Source: an uncultured Acetobacteraceae bacterium (GTDB taxonomy: Bacteria > Pseudomonadota > Alphaproteobacteria > Acetobacterales > Acetobacteraceae). From it: DNA of 43,990 nucleotides. Location: contig CAITUP010000070.1 in NCBI GenBank assembly GCA_903895595.1, positions 1 to 43,990 on the forward strand, in the 5' to 3' direction. Under the pieces are notes generated by a model, which was not told the origin of the DNA, searched no databases, and was given only the letters and a program-made list of their open reading frames with translations. Numbering within the stretch: the stretch's first letter is position 1; the number at the start of each line of letters is the position of its first letter. Positions 7,937 through 15,580 of this stretch are shown piece after piece. The position numbers were made by a program, and so were the translations under genes.

Positions 7937-8566
7937 TTATTCCCAGCCATTCCCCCAACGATCATCGTACACCACATCCGCCAGCGCCGTCCGCCGCACA
8001 GGGCCGAATTTCCCCATTGGATAGCCGATCGGAATAATCGCGTAGGAATGCACGCCCTCCGGCAGGCCCATCGCGGCCTCGGCTTCCTTCTCGAAGTTCA
8101 GATACAGCGTGGTCAGCGTCGCCCCCAACCCGAGCGCGCGGGCGGCGAGCAGCATGTTCTGCACGGCAGGGTAGATCGACGATCCCGTCGTGCGCGTCGG
8201 ATTGGCCCCGGCGGCGCAGGGGACGATCCAGACCGGCGCCTCATGGAAATGGTCCGCCAAGTACTCCGCCGCGTCGAGCATCCGAGCGAACCGCTCCGGC
8301 GTGGTGCCGGGGGCAGGACCGCCGGCGCGGTAGCGTGGGCCTACGACCTCATGCCAGCCGCGTCGGTAATATTCACCCACGGCGGCTTTGATCGCGGGAT
8401 CGCGGATCACCAGGAAGCGCCAGTTCTGCATGTTGCCGCCGTTCGCGGCCATGGTCCCGGCTTCCAGCACGCGCGCGATCAGCTCCTGAGGCACCGGATC
8501 GGGCTTCAGGCGGCGCATGGATCGGGTGGTGCGCATGACCTCGAACAGGTCGGTTTCGTTTGTCAT
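7937..8566 (-). CDS. Nitroreductase family protein
   Basis: A 209-residue FMN-dependent nitroreductase-fold oxidoreductase. The N-terminal RTTRSMRRLKPDPVP matches the FMN phosphate-binding segment common in the family, followed by AANGGNMQNWRFLVI and the C-terminal YAIIPIGYPMGKFGP strand-turn. Such enzymes reduce nitro compounds, quinones or related substrates with NAD(P)H; the natural substrate here is unknown. The start is ATG 8566, two bases after the stop of the upstream binding-protein gene, whose end supplies the GGAG ribosome site, so the pair is translationally coupled. A paralogue with the same motifs is at 12158-12799. Many members act as dimers, which is family knowledge and not visible here. 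Confidence 0.9.
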   Translation of the reverse strand: MTNETDLFEVMRTTRSMRRLKPDPVPQELIARVLEAGTMAANGGNMQNWRFLVIRDPAIKAAVGEYYRRGWHEVVGPRYRAGGPAPGTTPERFARMLDAAEYLADHFHEAPVWIVPCAAGANPTRTTGSSIYPAVQNMLLAARALGLGATLTTLYLNFEKEAEAAMGLPEGVHSYAIIPIGYPMGKFGPVRRTALADVVYDDRWGNGWE

Positions 8567-8568
8567 GG

Positions 8569-10155
8569 TCAGCTCCATTTCAGATTCCAGGGGAAGGGCG
8601 CGGTGCCCTCCAGCAACCCGGTCAGGCCTTTGCGATGCGCGGTCAGGATGAAGAAGCGCCCGAGCACCACGGTGGGCACGGCGTCCATGGCCTGCTGGTG
8701 GATGGCCTGGGCCAGCCGCAGCCGGTCTTCGTCGGTGGGGGCGGTGGTCCAATCGGCGGTCAGGGCCTCGATTTTCTCATCGGTGAAGAACCCGGCCCAG
8801 CCCTTGGCGCCGAGGCCGCGCACCACGACCGAAATCGCGGGGTTGGAGAAGGAGGTGCCGAGCCACCAGTTGTGGAAGATCGACCAGCCGCCTTTTTCCA
8901 CCGGATCGGCCTTGGTGCGGCGCTGCGCCAGCGTGTTCCAGTCCATCGATTGCAACTCGACGTTCATGCCGATCTGCTTGAGGTAATCGTAGGTGACCAG
9001 ACCGAACGGCCCGATGGTCGGGATATCGGCGGGATTGAGGATCACGACCTTCTCCCCCGCGTAGCCGGCGGCTTTCAGCGCGGCGCGGGCGGCACCGATG
9101 TCGCCGGTCATCTGTGCGGTGCCGATTTCGTCTCCATACGTCGTGCCGCAGGGGAACAGGGCCTTGCAGGCGCGGTAGATCGACGGGTCGCTGCCGGTCA
9201 CCGCGCTCATGTAATCCTCCTGGTTCATCCCCAGCCGCACCGCTCGGCGGATCGCGACATTGTTGAACGGCGGTTGCAGGTGGTTGAAGCGCATGGTGCC
9301 GAAGAAGCCGACGGTGTTGAAATTGCTCACGGTCAGGTCGGGATTTTTGCGCAGCAGCGGCAGCAGATCGGGCTGCACCTGTTCCCACCAATCGACCTCG
9401 CCCTTTTGCAGCGCGGCGGAGGCGGTGGAGGAATCATTGACGATCTTCCATTCGATCCGGTCGATATGGGCGACCTTGCCGCCGGATGCCCAGGACGGTT
9501 TTTCGTTCCGGGGCACGTAGCCCTTGAAGCGTTCGTAAGCGGCGCTGCCGCCGGCCACGAATTCGTCCTTCAGGAAGCGGTAGGGGCCGGAGCCGATCAT
9601 TTCGGTGTTCGGCTTGTTCAAATCGGTGTTGGCGAGCCGTTCCGGCATCACCACCGGCAACATGCCGTTGGGCTTGGCCAGCGCGTCGGGCAGCAGGGAG
9701 AAGGGGGATTTCAGCTTGATCCGCAGGGTGCGGTCGTCGGCGCCCGCGAAGGATTCGACGAAACCGCCGAGGGTTTGGCCGTACACGTCGCGCGCGGCCC
9801 AGCGCCGGAGGCTCGCGGCGGCGTCGCGCGCCAGCACTTTCTCCCCGTCGTGAAAGGTGAGCCCGTCGCGCAGCTTGATGTCCCAGGTGCGGCCGTCGTC
9901 GGAGACGCTGGCGCTTTCGGCCATCTGGAGGCGTGGCTTCTGTGCGCTGTCGAGCGCGAACAGGGTGTCGAACACATGGTACCCATGCGTGATGGAAACC
10001 TGCGTGGTGGTCCAGGAGGGGTCCAAAACCGACAGGTCGGCGGTCGGGATGTAGCGGAGCAGGCGGTTGGTGCCGGCGCCGGTGCCTTGCCCGATGGCGA
10101 AGCGTGTGGGCAGAGCCGCGACAGCCGCGGTGGAAAGGAGAGTGCGTCGCCGCAT
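8569..10155 (-). CDS. ABC transporter substrate-binding protein, family 5 (second copy)
   Basis: A 528-residue SBP_bac_5 protein, clearly paralogous to the one at 5557-7137: both share GSGPYRFLKDEF, a VSDDGRTWDIKLRDGL-type segment, and a VEKGGWS motif near residue 415. The N-terminus RRRTLLS plus Ala-rich stretch to AIGQ is a Tat-like signal peptide, so the protein is periplasmic. It is followed two bases later by a nitroreductase gene on the same strand, an unusual partner for a binding protein, and no permease or ATPase is nearby. The pairing suggests that the ligand is also a substrate of the reductase, or that the two are merely co-transcribed. The 207-base gap to the divergent cytochrome gene holds its promoter. 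Confidence 0.9.
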   Translation of the reverse strand: MRRRTLLSTAAVAALPTRFAIGQGTGAGTNRLLRYIPTADLSVLDPSWTTTQVSITHGYHVFDTLFALDSAQKPRLQMAESASVSDDGRTWDIKLRDGLTFHDGEKVLARDAAASLRRWAARDVYGQTLGGFVESFAGADDRTLRIKLKSPFSLLPDALAKPNGMLPVVMPERLANTDLNKPNTEMIGSGPYRFLKDEFVAGGSAAYERFKGYVPRNEKPSWASGGKVAHIDRIEWKIVNDSSTASAALQKGEVDWWEQVQPDLLPLLRKNPDLTVSNFNTVGFFGTMRFNHLQPPFNNVAIRRAVRLGMNQEDYMSAVTGSDPSIYRACKALFPCGTTYGDEIGTAQMTGDIGAARAALKAAGYAGEKVVILNPADIPTIGPFGLVTYDYLKQIGMNVELQSMDWNTLAQRRTKADPVEKGGWSIFHNWWLGTSFSNPAISVVVRGLGAKGWAGFFTDEKIEALTADWTTAPTDEDRLRLAQAIHQQAMDAVPTVVLGRFFILTAHRKGLTGLLEGTAPFPWNLKWS

Positions 10156-10290
10156 GCTTGGGTTTCCCGGTCGATTAAGGTTGCTGTCGGGCGGCTATAG
10201 CCGATATCTCGCGTCTGTCCCATGTCGGGGCCGGTTGCGGATGTTCGACAAAAAAAAGACAAAATTTTTTTAAATTGGATGGAATAGTTG

Positions 10291-10319
10291 TTGACGTGGA
10301 GTGAGCGGTCTCGTTAAGA
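10291..10319 (+). promoter_or_regulatory. Candidate sigma-70 promoter of the cytochrome-porin gene
   Basis: TTGACG at 10291-10296 and TTAAGA at 10314-10319 are separated by 17 bases, within an AT-rich stretch (10250-10362) that contrasts with the surrounding GC-rich DNA. The -35 matches consensus at five of six positions, the -10 only partly. It is 44 bases upstream of the ATG at 10363. No other promoter-like pair is better in this 207-base divergent gap. Confidence 0.4.
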
Positions 10320-10342
10320 AAGTGACAACGTTACCCTTAACG
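10312..10342. promoter_or_regulatory. Inverted repeat CGTTAAG-N17-CTTAACG, operator candidate
   Basis: Perfect 7-base arms at 10312-10318 and 10336-10342 overlap the proposed -10 box and the likely transcription start of the cytochrome-porin gene. The centre-to-centre spacing of 24 bases is a little over two helical turns, which suits a dimeric repressor or activator bound on one DNA face. The regulator is unknown; no regulator gene is adjacent. Confidence 0.4.
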
Positions 10343-10362
10343 GGCAGTCGGAAAAAAATTAT

Positions 10363-11751
10363 ATGAACCTGAAATCGCTATGGGGCCGGTCACGCTGTGG
10401 GGAACCGCGCGCGATGTCGGCTTTTTTTGTTGTCCTGATGGCATCCTTCGTCCTTCTGGCCGCGACGCGGGACGCAGGGGCCGTGCCGGCGTTCGCGCAA
10501 CAAACCGGTCAGCCCTGCGCCACCTGCCATGTCGGCGCCTTCGGTCCGCAACTGCGGCCGTACGGACGGGATTTCAAGCTCCGCGGCTATACGGCCACGG
10601 ACGGCAAGCCGTGGAAACCGCCGATCGCGGTGACGATTCAGACAACATTCACGCACACGCAGGCGGCCCAGCCGGGCGGCGCGGCACGTTGGTTCGCGCC
10701 GAACGACAATTTCGCATTGGATCAAATCTCGGTCTATTATGCGGGTCGCATCGCACCCAATCTGGGGGCATTCATTCAGACCACCTACGACGGTGTGGCG
10801 CGCGTCGTACACATCGATAATGCGGATATCCGCTACGCCGCCGAATTCTCTCCGTTCGAGATCGACAGCGTCTACGGCTTCACCTTGACCAACAGCCCCG
10901 GCGTGTCCGATCTGTGGAACTCCACGCCGGTTTGGGGTTTTCCGTATAATAGTTCCGGGCTTGCGCCGGGGCCGGTGGCGTCGGCGATAATCGACGGCCA
11001 ACTGGGCCAGCGGGTCGTCGGGCCCGGTGCGTACGCGTTATGGGGCGATTGGGTCTACACGGAATTCGCACTGTACCGCGGCCTTGGCCGGGACGTGCTG
11101 AACGCGACCGGTATCGTGCCGGTATCGGGCGCGCCGCGGATCGAAGGTGTGGTGCCGTATTGGCGGCTGGCGTTGCAGCACGATTTCGAGAGCGGCCATT
11201 CGTTCGAATTGGGGACGTACGGGCTGCACACCGATATCTATCCGAATGGCGACCGATCGGCCGGGGCGACCGATTCGTATACCGACATCGCCTTCGACGC
11301 GAGCTACCAGTTTATCGCCAATCCCGATGTGACAACGTCCGACATGATTTCGGCGCATGCGACGTTCATCCATGAAAAGCAGGATCTGAACGCGAGTTCC
11401 GTCCTGGGCGGCAGCAACCGGCACAATACGTTGAACACGTTCCGCGCCGATGTGTCCTACGCCATCGCGGCGACGGTGACGCCGAGCGTCCAGTATTTCA
11501 ATACATGGGGTTCGCCGGATGCGAATTTCTACAGTTCGCCGAACGGACCGACCGTGTACAAACCGAACAGCAGCGGCTTTATCGCCGAGATTGCCTACGT
11601 GCCGTTCGGCAAGCCGGACTCCTCGATCGGTTGGGGGAATATCCGGTTCGCAGCCCAGTATGTTGCCTATACCCAGTTCAACGGCGTGCGCCATGGCGCG
11701 AGCGACAACAACGCGTTGTATCTCAGCGTTTGGCTGGCGGCGCACTTCTGA
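10363..11751 (+). CDS. Cyc2-like fused monoheme cytochrome c and outer-membrane beta-barrel
   Basis: A 462-residue secreted protein. A signal peptide ends at about Ala40 (AGA, then VPAFAQQTG). One heme c motif, CATCH at residues 52-56, is followed by PYGRDFKLRGYT, then about 370 residues of alternating polar and hydrophobic strands with many Tyr, Trp and Asn turns. The chain ends LYLSVWLAAHF, a typical outer-membrane barrel closing strand with terminal Phe. One N-terminal heme joined to a porin barrel is the layout of Cyc2 from iron oxidisers, and the FA-x-QTG-x-x-C-x-x-CH context is similar. I infer electron transfer across the outer membrane; the donor is unknown. ATG 10363 has a weak ribosome site; ATG 10414 (GGGGA upstream) would give a shorter signal peptide. 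A cupredoxin gene follows after 22 bases. Confidence 0.75.
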   Translation: MNLKSLWGRSRCGEPRAMSAFFVVLMASFVLLAATRDAGAVPAFAQQTGQPCATCHVGAFGPQLRPYGRDFKLRGYTATDGKPWKPPIAVTIQTTFTHTQAAQPGGAARWFAPNDNFALDQISVYYAGRIAPNLGAFIQTTYDGVARVVHIDNADIRYAAEFSPFEIDSVYGFTLTNSPGVSDLWNSTPVWGFPYNSSGLAPGPVASAIIDGQLGQRVVGPGAYALWGDWVYTEFALYRGLGRDVLNATGIVPVSGAPRIEGVVPYWRLALQHDFESGHSFELGTYGLHTDIYPNGDRSAGATDSYTDIAFDASYQFIANPDVTTSDMISAHATFIHEKQDLNASSVLGGSNRHNTLNTFRADVSYAIAATVTPSVQYFNTWGSPDANFYSSPNGPTVYKPNSSGFIAEIAYVPFGKPDSSIGWGNIRFAAQYVAYTQFNGVRHGASDNNALYLSVWLAAHF

Positions 11752-11773
11752 TGGCGGGAAAGGAGAATCTTCC

Positions 11774-12112
11774 ATGAGAATTCGATCCATTTGGCCCGCT
11801 TTGGCACTGTGTGTCGCAGCTGTATTTGTGACTCAGGCTGCGTTTGGGACCGAACCGACGCTGATCGATCAGGTTCGGCAGCGTTTCAGTCTGTCGAAGA
11901 TCTCGATCCTGTCGGGCGACGTGGTCAATTATATCAACCACGACGACGTGCAGCATAATATTCATATCTTCGGTTCCGACGGATCGGACATCGATCGCGG
12001 TTTGCAAAATCCGGGTCAGACGATCGTGCAGAAGTTCGACAAGATCGGCGAATACACCGTTCGTTGCTCCATCCACCAAAAGATGAAAATGAAGGTCGAA
12101 GTCCGAGCATAA
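11774..12112 (+). CDS. Small secreted cupredoxin-domain protein
   Basis: A 112-residue protein with a signal peptide (about residues 1-25) and a plastocyanin-like fold. Type 1 copper ligands are all visible: His61 in DDVQHNIHI, Cys98 and His101 in VRCSIHQKM, and Met104. It should be a blue copper electron carrier in the periplasm. AGGAGA at 11760-11765 precedes ATG 11774. The gene lies 22 bases after the cytochrome-porin gene, so the two are probably one operon. The simplest reading is that the cupredoxin takes electrons from the heme of its neighbour, or delivers them to it. Such pairs resemble rusticyanin-linked iron oxidation in principle, though this protein is shorter than rusticyanin. 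A strong hairpin follows the stop. Confidence 0.8.
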   Translation: MRIRSIWPALALCVAAVFVTQAAFGTEPTLIDQVRQRFSLSKISILSGDVVNYINHDDVQHNIHIFGSDGSDIDRGLQNPGQTIVQKFDKIGEYTVRCSIHQKMKMKVEVRA

Positions 12113-12119
12113 GGGCAGG

Positions 12120-12151
12120 CCGGCGCCCGCATCTTGGGATGCGGGCGCCGG
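12120..12151. terminator. Hairpin terminator between convergent genes
   Basis: A perfect 14-base stem (12120-12133 with 12138-12151) around the loop TTGG lies eight bases after the cupredoxin stop and seven bases before the end of the convergent nitroreductase. The stem is almost all G-C. There is no long T run on either strand, so it may act as a bidirectional, partly factor-dependent terminator or an RNA-stabilising hairpin. Confidence 0.6.
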
Positions 12152-12157
12152 TTCGTA

Positions 12158-12799
12158 TTACTCGGCGATGTAGGGCTGGCCCCAGCGGTCCTGGTAGACG
12201 AAATCCGCCAGCTTGCCGCGCCCGACGGGGCCGAATTTCCCCATCGGATAGCCGATCGGCAAGATCGCGTAGGACCGCACGCCCGACGGCAGGCCCAAAG
12301 CGCCATCGGTCTCGGCCTCGAACTGCAAATGCCGCGTCGTTAAGGTCGATCCCAACCCCAGCGCACGCGCCGCGAGCAGCATGTTCTGCACCGCCGGATA
12401 GATCGACGCCCCGGCCCAGCGCGGCGGCGGATTCGGGCCTTCGTCGATGCAGGCCACGATCCAAACCGGCGCTTCATGATAATGTTCGGTCAGATATTCC
12501 ACGGCGGTGTGCTGGCGCTTGTATTTGTCGGCCGTGGCGCCGGGCGGAGGAGCGGATGACGCGTAGCGCGGGCCCACGACCTCATCGAACGCTTTCTTGT
12601 ACCAAACCTGCACGGCCTTCTTGATCGCGGGATCCTTCACGACCAGGAATCGCCATTTCTGCGTGTTGCCACCGTTCGCGGCGCAGGATCCGGCCTCCAG
12701 GATCTTATGGATCAGTTCGTCCGGCACGGGATCGGGCTTCAACCGACGCATCGAGCGCGTGGTTTGCATGATGTCGAACAGGCCTGGATCGTCGCTCAT
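12158..12799 (-). CDS. Nitroreductase family protein (second copy)
   Basis: A 213-residue nitroreductase-fold flavoprotein, closely similar to the one at 7937-8566: both share RSMRRLKPDPVP, IYPAVQNMLLAARALGLG and IGYPMGKFGPV. FMN binding is expected from RSMRRLKPDPVP and the NGGN-x-Q-x-WRFLV segment. The start is ATG 12799 with GGAGGA upstream on its strand; longer frames upstream lack support. Unlike its paralogue it has no binding-protein gene beside it. It is convergent to the cupredoxin gene with a strong hairpin between. Substrate unknown; candidates are nitroaromatics, quinones or a dehalogenase/oxidase-like activity known in the wider superfamily. Confidence 0.9.
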   Translation of the reverse strand: MSDDPGLFDIMQTTRSMRRLKPDPVPDELIHKILEAGSCAANGGNTQKWRFLVVKDPAIKKAVQVWYKKAFDEVVGPRYASSAPPPGATADKYKRQHTAVEYLTEHYHEAPVWIVACIDEGPNPPPRWAGASIYPAVQNMLLAARALGLGSTLTTRHLQFEAETDGALGLPSGVRSYAILPIGYPMGKFGPVGRGKLADFVYQDRWGQPYIAE

Positions 12800-12870
12800 G
12801 GTGGGTTCCTCCGGTGATTGGGGGGCGATGATAGCAGGACTGTCCCGATTGTCTTGGGGGGAGGGCGGCG

Positions 12871-13797
12871 ATGCGCTACGCCTGCGCGGCATTCCTAATG
12901 GAGCGTCCGACCATGGATATTTTGAGCCAGTTTTCCGCCGCCTTGGCGGATCGCGTCGCCGGCGCCGCCGCCAGTGTCGTGGCCCTGCGCCTCGACGAAC
13001 GCCCGCGCGCCGGCATTCTCTGGCGCCCCGATGTGGTCGTGGCATCCGAACAGACCGTGGGACAGTGCGACAGCGTCTGCGTCGTGCAAGACGGTGTCGA
13101 GGTCGGGGCGAAGCTCGCCGGCCGCGATCCCGGCACGAACGTGGCCGTCTTCCGTCTGGAAACCCCGCTGTCGGGCGTGCTGCCACCGCCCGCCGAAGCG
13201 CCACGGGTCGGGTCTTTGGCCGCGATCCTCGGCGCCGACGATCGTGGCGCGGCCACCGGCCGTCTGGCCATCGTGCATGCGGTCGGGCCGGAGTGGCACG
13301 CCATGGCCGGCGGCCGGATCGATACGCTGATCCGGCTGGATGCCCGCCTGGGCGCCGATGAGGGCGGCCCGGTCCTCGATGCCGCGGGTGGGTTGCTGGG
13401 CATGTCCGCCTCCGGCCCGCACCGTCGGGTGCTGGTGATTCCCACCGCCACCATCGCGCGGGTTGTCGATCCGATTCTGGAACACGGGCGCGTGGCGCGC
13501 GGCTGGCTGGGTGTCGGGCTGGAGCCGGTGGCGCTTTCCGAGAAATCCGTTCCGGCCGCCGGCCAGCGTCGCGGCGCGATGGTGCTGAATGTGGCGTCCG
13601 GTGCGCCGGCCGATGCCGCCGGGGTTCTCGCGGGCGATATCCTCTTGGAAATGGACGGCCGCAAATTCGGCCATCGGCGCCCGCTATCGCTGTTCATGGG
13701 GCCGGAACGGATCGGGCAGACCGTGACGCTGCGTCTGCTGCGGGCCGGCGAGCCCCGCACGATCGCCTTGACGATCGCCGCTCGGCCGGGGGGGTAA
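12871..13797 (+). CDS. HtrA/DegP-like protein with PDZ domain, catalytic triad missing (pseudoprotease)
   Basis: A 308-residue protein with a trypsin-like domain (about 25-205) and a C-terminal PDZ domain (about 212-305: [30 protein letters not shown]). All three S1C catalytic positions are changed. In the aligned HtrA motifs His becomes Glu60 ([10 protein letters not shown]), Asp becomes Asn90 ([12 protein letters not shown]) and the GNSGGP Ser becomes Glu164 ([10 protein letters not shown]). The fold is kept, so it is probably a non-proteolytic binding protein or regulator. I see no convincing signal peptide, so it may be cytoplasmic. GGAGG lies six bases before ATG 12871; ATG 12913 is an alternative start with a GGAG nine bases upstream. 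The substitutions come from my motif alignment by eye, not a structural model. Confidence 0.85.
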   Translation: MRYACAAFLMERPTMDILSQFSAALADRVAGAAASVVALRLDERPRAGILWRPDVVVASEQTVGQCDSVCVVQDGVEVGAKLAGRDPGTNVAVFRLETPLSGVLPPPAEAPRVGSLAAILGADDRGAATGRLAIVHAVGPEWHAMAGGRIDTLIRLDARLGADEGGPVLDAAGGLLGMSASGPHRRVLVIPTATIARVVDPILEHGRVARGWLGVGLEPVALSEKSVPAAGQRRGAMVLNVASGAPADAAGVLAGDILLEMDGRKFGHRRPLSLFMGPERIGQTVTLRLLRAGEPRTIALTIAARPGG

Positions 13798-13903
13798 TTC
13801 ACCAGGGGCAGGCCGCAAGTGCAAAATGGCCTGTGCGGCCCCTGCAAATCCAAGACAAGCCCCGAAAATGTCGCTACAAACCCCGCAGCAACGGGGAAAA
13901 TTC

Positions 13904-15190
13904 ATGTCCGCGACCACCGCCGCCGTCCGTCATCCCTGGCATAAACTGCTTTATGTCCAGGTTCTGATCGCCATTCTCCTCGGCGTTATTCTCGGCGTCG
14001 TCGCGCCGGAAACCGCCAAATCGCTCAAATGGCTCGGCGACGGGTTTGTGTCTTTGATCCGCATGATGATCGCGCCGGTGATCTTCTGCACCATCGTGCA
14101 CGGTATCGCGTCCATGGGCGATTTGAGCAAAGCCGGCCGCGTCGGGATCAAAGCGCTGTTCTACTTCGAGGTCGTGTCCACCTTCGCGCTGGTCATCGGC
14201 GTCGTGGTCGCCGAACTCGCGCATCCCGGCTCCAGCTTCGGGGTGGACCCGAGGACGCTCAACCCCGCGGCCGTTGCCACTTATGCGACCGCCGCGGCGA
14301 AGGACAGCGTCGTTTCTCATATTCTGGGGCTGATCCCCAGCACCTTCCTCAACGCCATCGTGGGCGGCGATCTGCTGCAAACGCTGCTGATTTCCGTTCT
14401 GACCGGCATCGCTGTCACGGGGTTGGGCGAATACGCCGCGCCGGTCGGTCATGCGATCGACATCATGGGCCGTATTTTCTTCCGCATCATCGGCATGATC
14501 GTGAAACTCGCCCCGCTCGGCGCTTTCGGCGCGATGGCGTTCACGATCGGGCAGTATGGGTTGTCCAGCCTGGGCAACCTCGCCGGGCTGGTGGCCACGT
14601 TCTATCTGACCAGCATCCTGTTCGTGGTCGTCGTCCTGGGCACGATTGCGCGGATGGCCGGATTCTCGATCTTCCGCTTCATCGCCTACATCAAGGACGA
14701 GCTGCTGATCGTTCTGGGTACCTCGTCGTCGGAAACGGTGCTGCCGCAGATGATGACGAAGATGGAGCAACTGGGCGCCAGCCGTTCCGTGGTCGGTCTT
14801 GTCGTGCCCACGGGCTACAGCTTCAACCTCGACGGCACCAACATCTACATGACGCTGACGACGTTGTTCCTGGCGCAGGCGGTGGGGGCGCATCTGAGCT
14901 TCGGGCAATACGCGGTGATCGTCGCGGTGGCGATGCTGACGTCGAAGGGCGCCTCGGGCGTCACCGGCGCCGGCTTTATCACGCTGGCCGCGACTTTGGC
15001 GGCGATTCCGGACAGTCCCGTGCCGGTCGCGGCCATGACCCTGGTGCTGGGCATCGACAAGTTCATGAGCGAATGCCGAGCGCTGACGAATTTGGTGGGC
15101 AACGGCGTTGCGACGATAGTGATCAGTGCCTGGGAAGGGGATTTGGACCGCGCGAAGTTAAAGGACGCGTTGACCCGCCGGATCGGGTGA
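13904..15190 (+). CDS. dctA: Dicarboxylate/amino-acid:cation symporter (DctA type)
   Basis: A 428-residue inner-membrane symporter of the DAACS (glutamate transporter-like) family, expected to import C4-dicarboxylates with protons or sodium. The serine-rich re-entrant loop [13 protein letters not shown] (SSSE at residues 274-277) and [13 protein letters not shown] (304-316), which form the substrate and cation site, are both present, as is the late motif with Asp-Lys-Phe-Met-Ser-Glu-Cys-Arg. Length fits the family when ATG 13904 is used; earlier in-frame ATGs at 13826 and 13868 add a non-membrane extension. The gene follows the pseudoprotease after 106 bases on the same strand. No two-component dctBD genes are in view. 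Confidence 0.93.
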   Translation: MSATTAAVRHPWHKLLYVQVLIAILLGVILGVVAPETAKSLKWLGDGFVSLIRMMIAPVIFCTIVHGIASMGDLSKAGRVGIKALFYFEVVSTFALVIGVVVAELAHPGSSFGVDPRTLNPAAVATYATAAAKDSVVSHILGLIPSTFLNAIVGGDLLQTLLISVLTGIAVTGLGEYAAPVGHAIDIMGRIFFRIIGMIVKLAPLGAFGAMAFTIGQYGLSSLGNLAGLVATFYLTSILFVVVVLGTIARMAGFSIFRFIAYIKDELLIVLGTSSSETVLPQMMTKMEQLGASRSVVGLVVPTGYSFNLDGTNIYMTLTTLFLAQAVGAHLSFGQYAVIVAVAMLTSKGASGVTGAGFITLAATLAAIPDSPVPVAAMTLVLGIDKFMSECRALTNLVGNGVATIVISAWEGDLDRAKLKDALTRRIG

Positions 15191-15214
15191 ACGCGTCCAG
15201 GCTGCCGTAAACCC

Positions 15215-15454
15215 TCAGTCCCGGTAACCGCGCTCCCAATGGCGATGCTCCCTGTGGGGCGGCACCCAGTAACGAACCGGCGGCGGGGCGTAGTAGACGG
15301 GTGGGGCGTAGTAGTAAGCAGGGGGCGGGGCCACGTAGCCGTATCCCCATTCGCGGCGCCAATGCGCCTCGGCGTCTTGCGGCAGAGCCGTGGCACCCAA
15401 TGTCGCCAAGCCCAGAACCGCGGCAACCGACGTCCAAGTTTTCCGGCTCACCAT
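15215..15454 (-). CDS. Small secreted Pro/Tyr-rich protein (79 aa)
   Basis: A 79-residue protein from ATG 15454, preceded by AGGAGG on its strand, which gives good support for a real gene. Residues 1-30 form a signal peptide ending near AEA. The mature part is low complexity: repeats of APPPAYYYAPPVYYAPPPV and a His/Arg-rich end. Such small exported Pro/Tyr-rich proteins are common in Rhizobiales and Rhodospirillales and have no assigned function. It is convergent with dctA (24 bases between stops) and divergent from the CapA-like gene. A cell-envelope or surface role is plausible but not shown. Confidence 0.75.
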   Translation of the reverse strand: MVSRKTWTSVAAVLGLATLGATALPQDAEAHWRREWGYGYVAPPPAYYYAPPVYYAPPPVRYWVPPHREHRHWERGYRD

Positions 15455-15580
15455 GTCAACCTCCTGTTGTTCGGCGTAGGGGGAATATGGGCGCGGCCTG
15501 TGTTCGATCTGTGGCCGCATTGTCGCGGAAGCGGGGCGGTCGCGGGTTGGCAGCCGTGGGGCCTCGGGCTAGCGTCGGGC

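Noticed and set aside
8560-10200. 546-codon plus-strand frame opposite the second binding-protein gene
   Set aside because: Shadow of the binding-protein gene, with GC-driven composition and no domain; the minus-strand gene has clear family motifs.
13874-14908. 344-codon minus-strand frame opposite dctA, rich in Asp, His and Arg
   Set aside because: Antisense of membrane-helix codons gives charged runs; no start signal and no domain.
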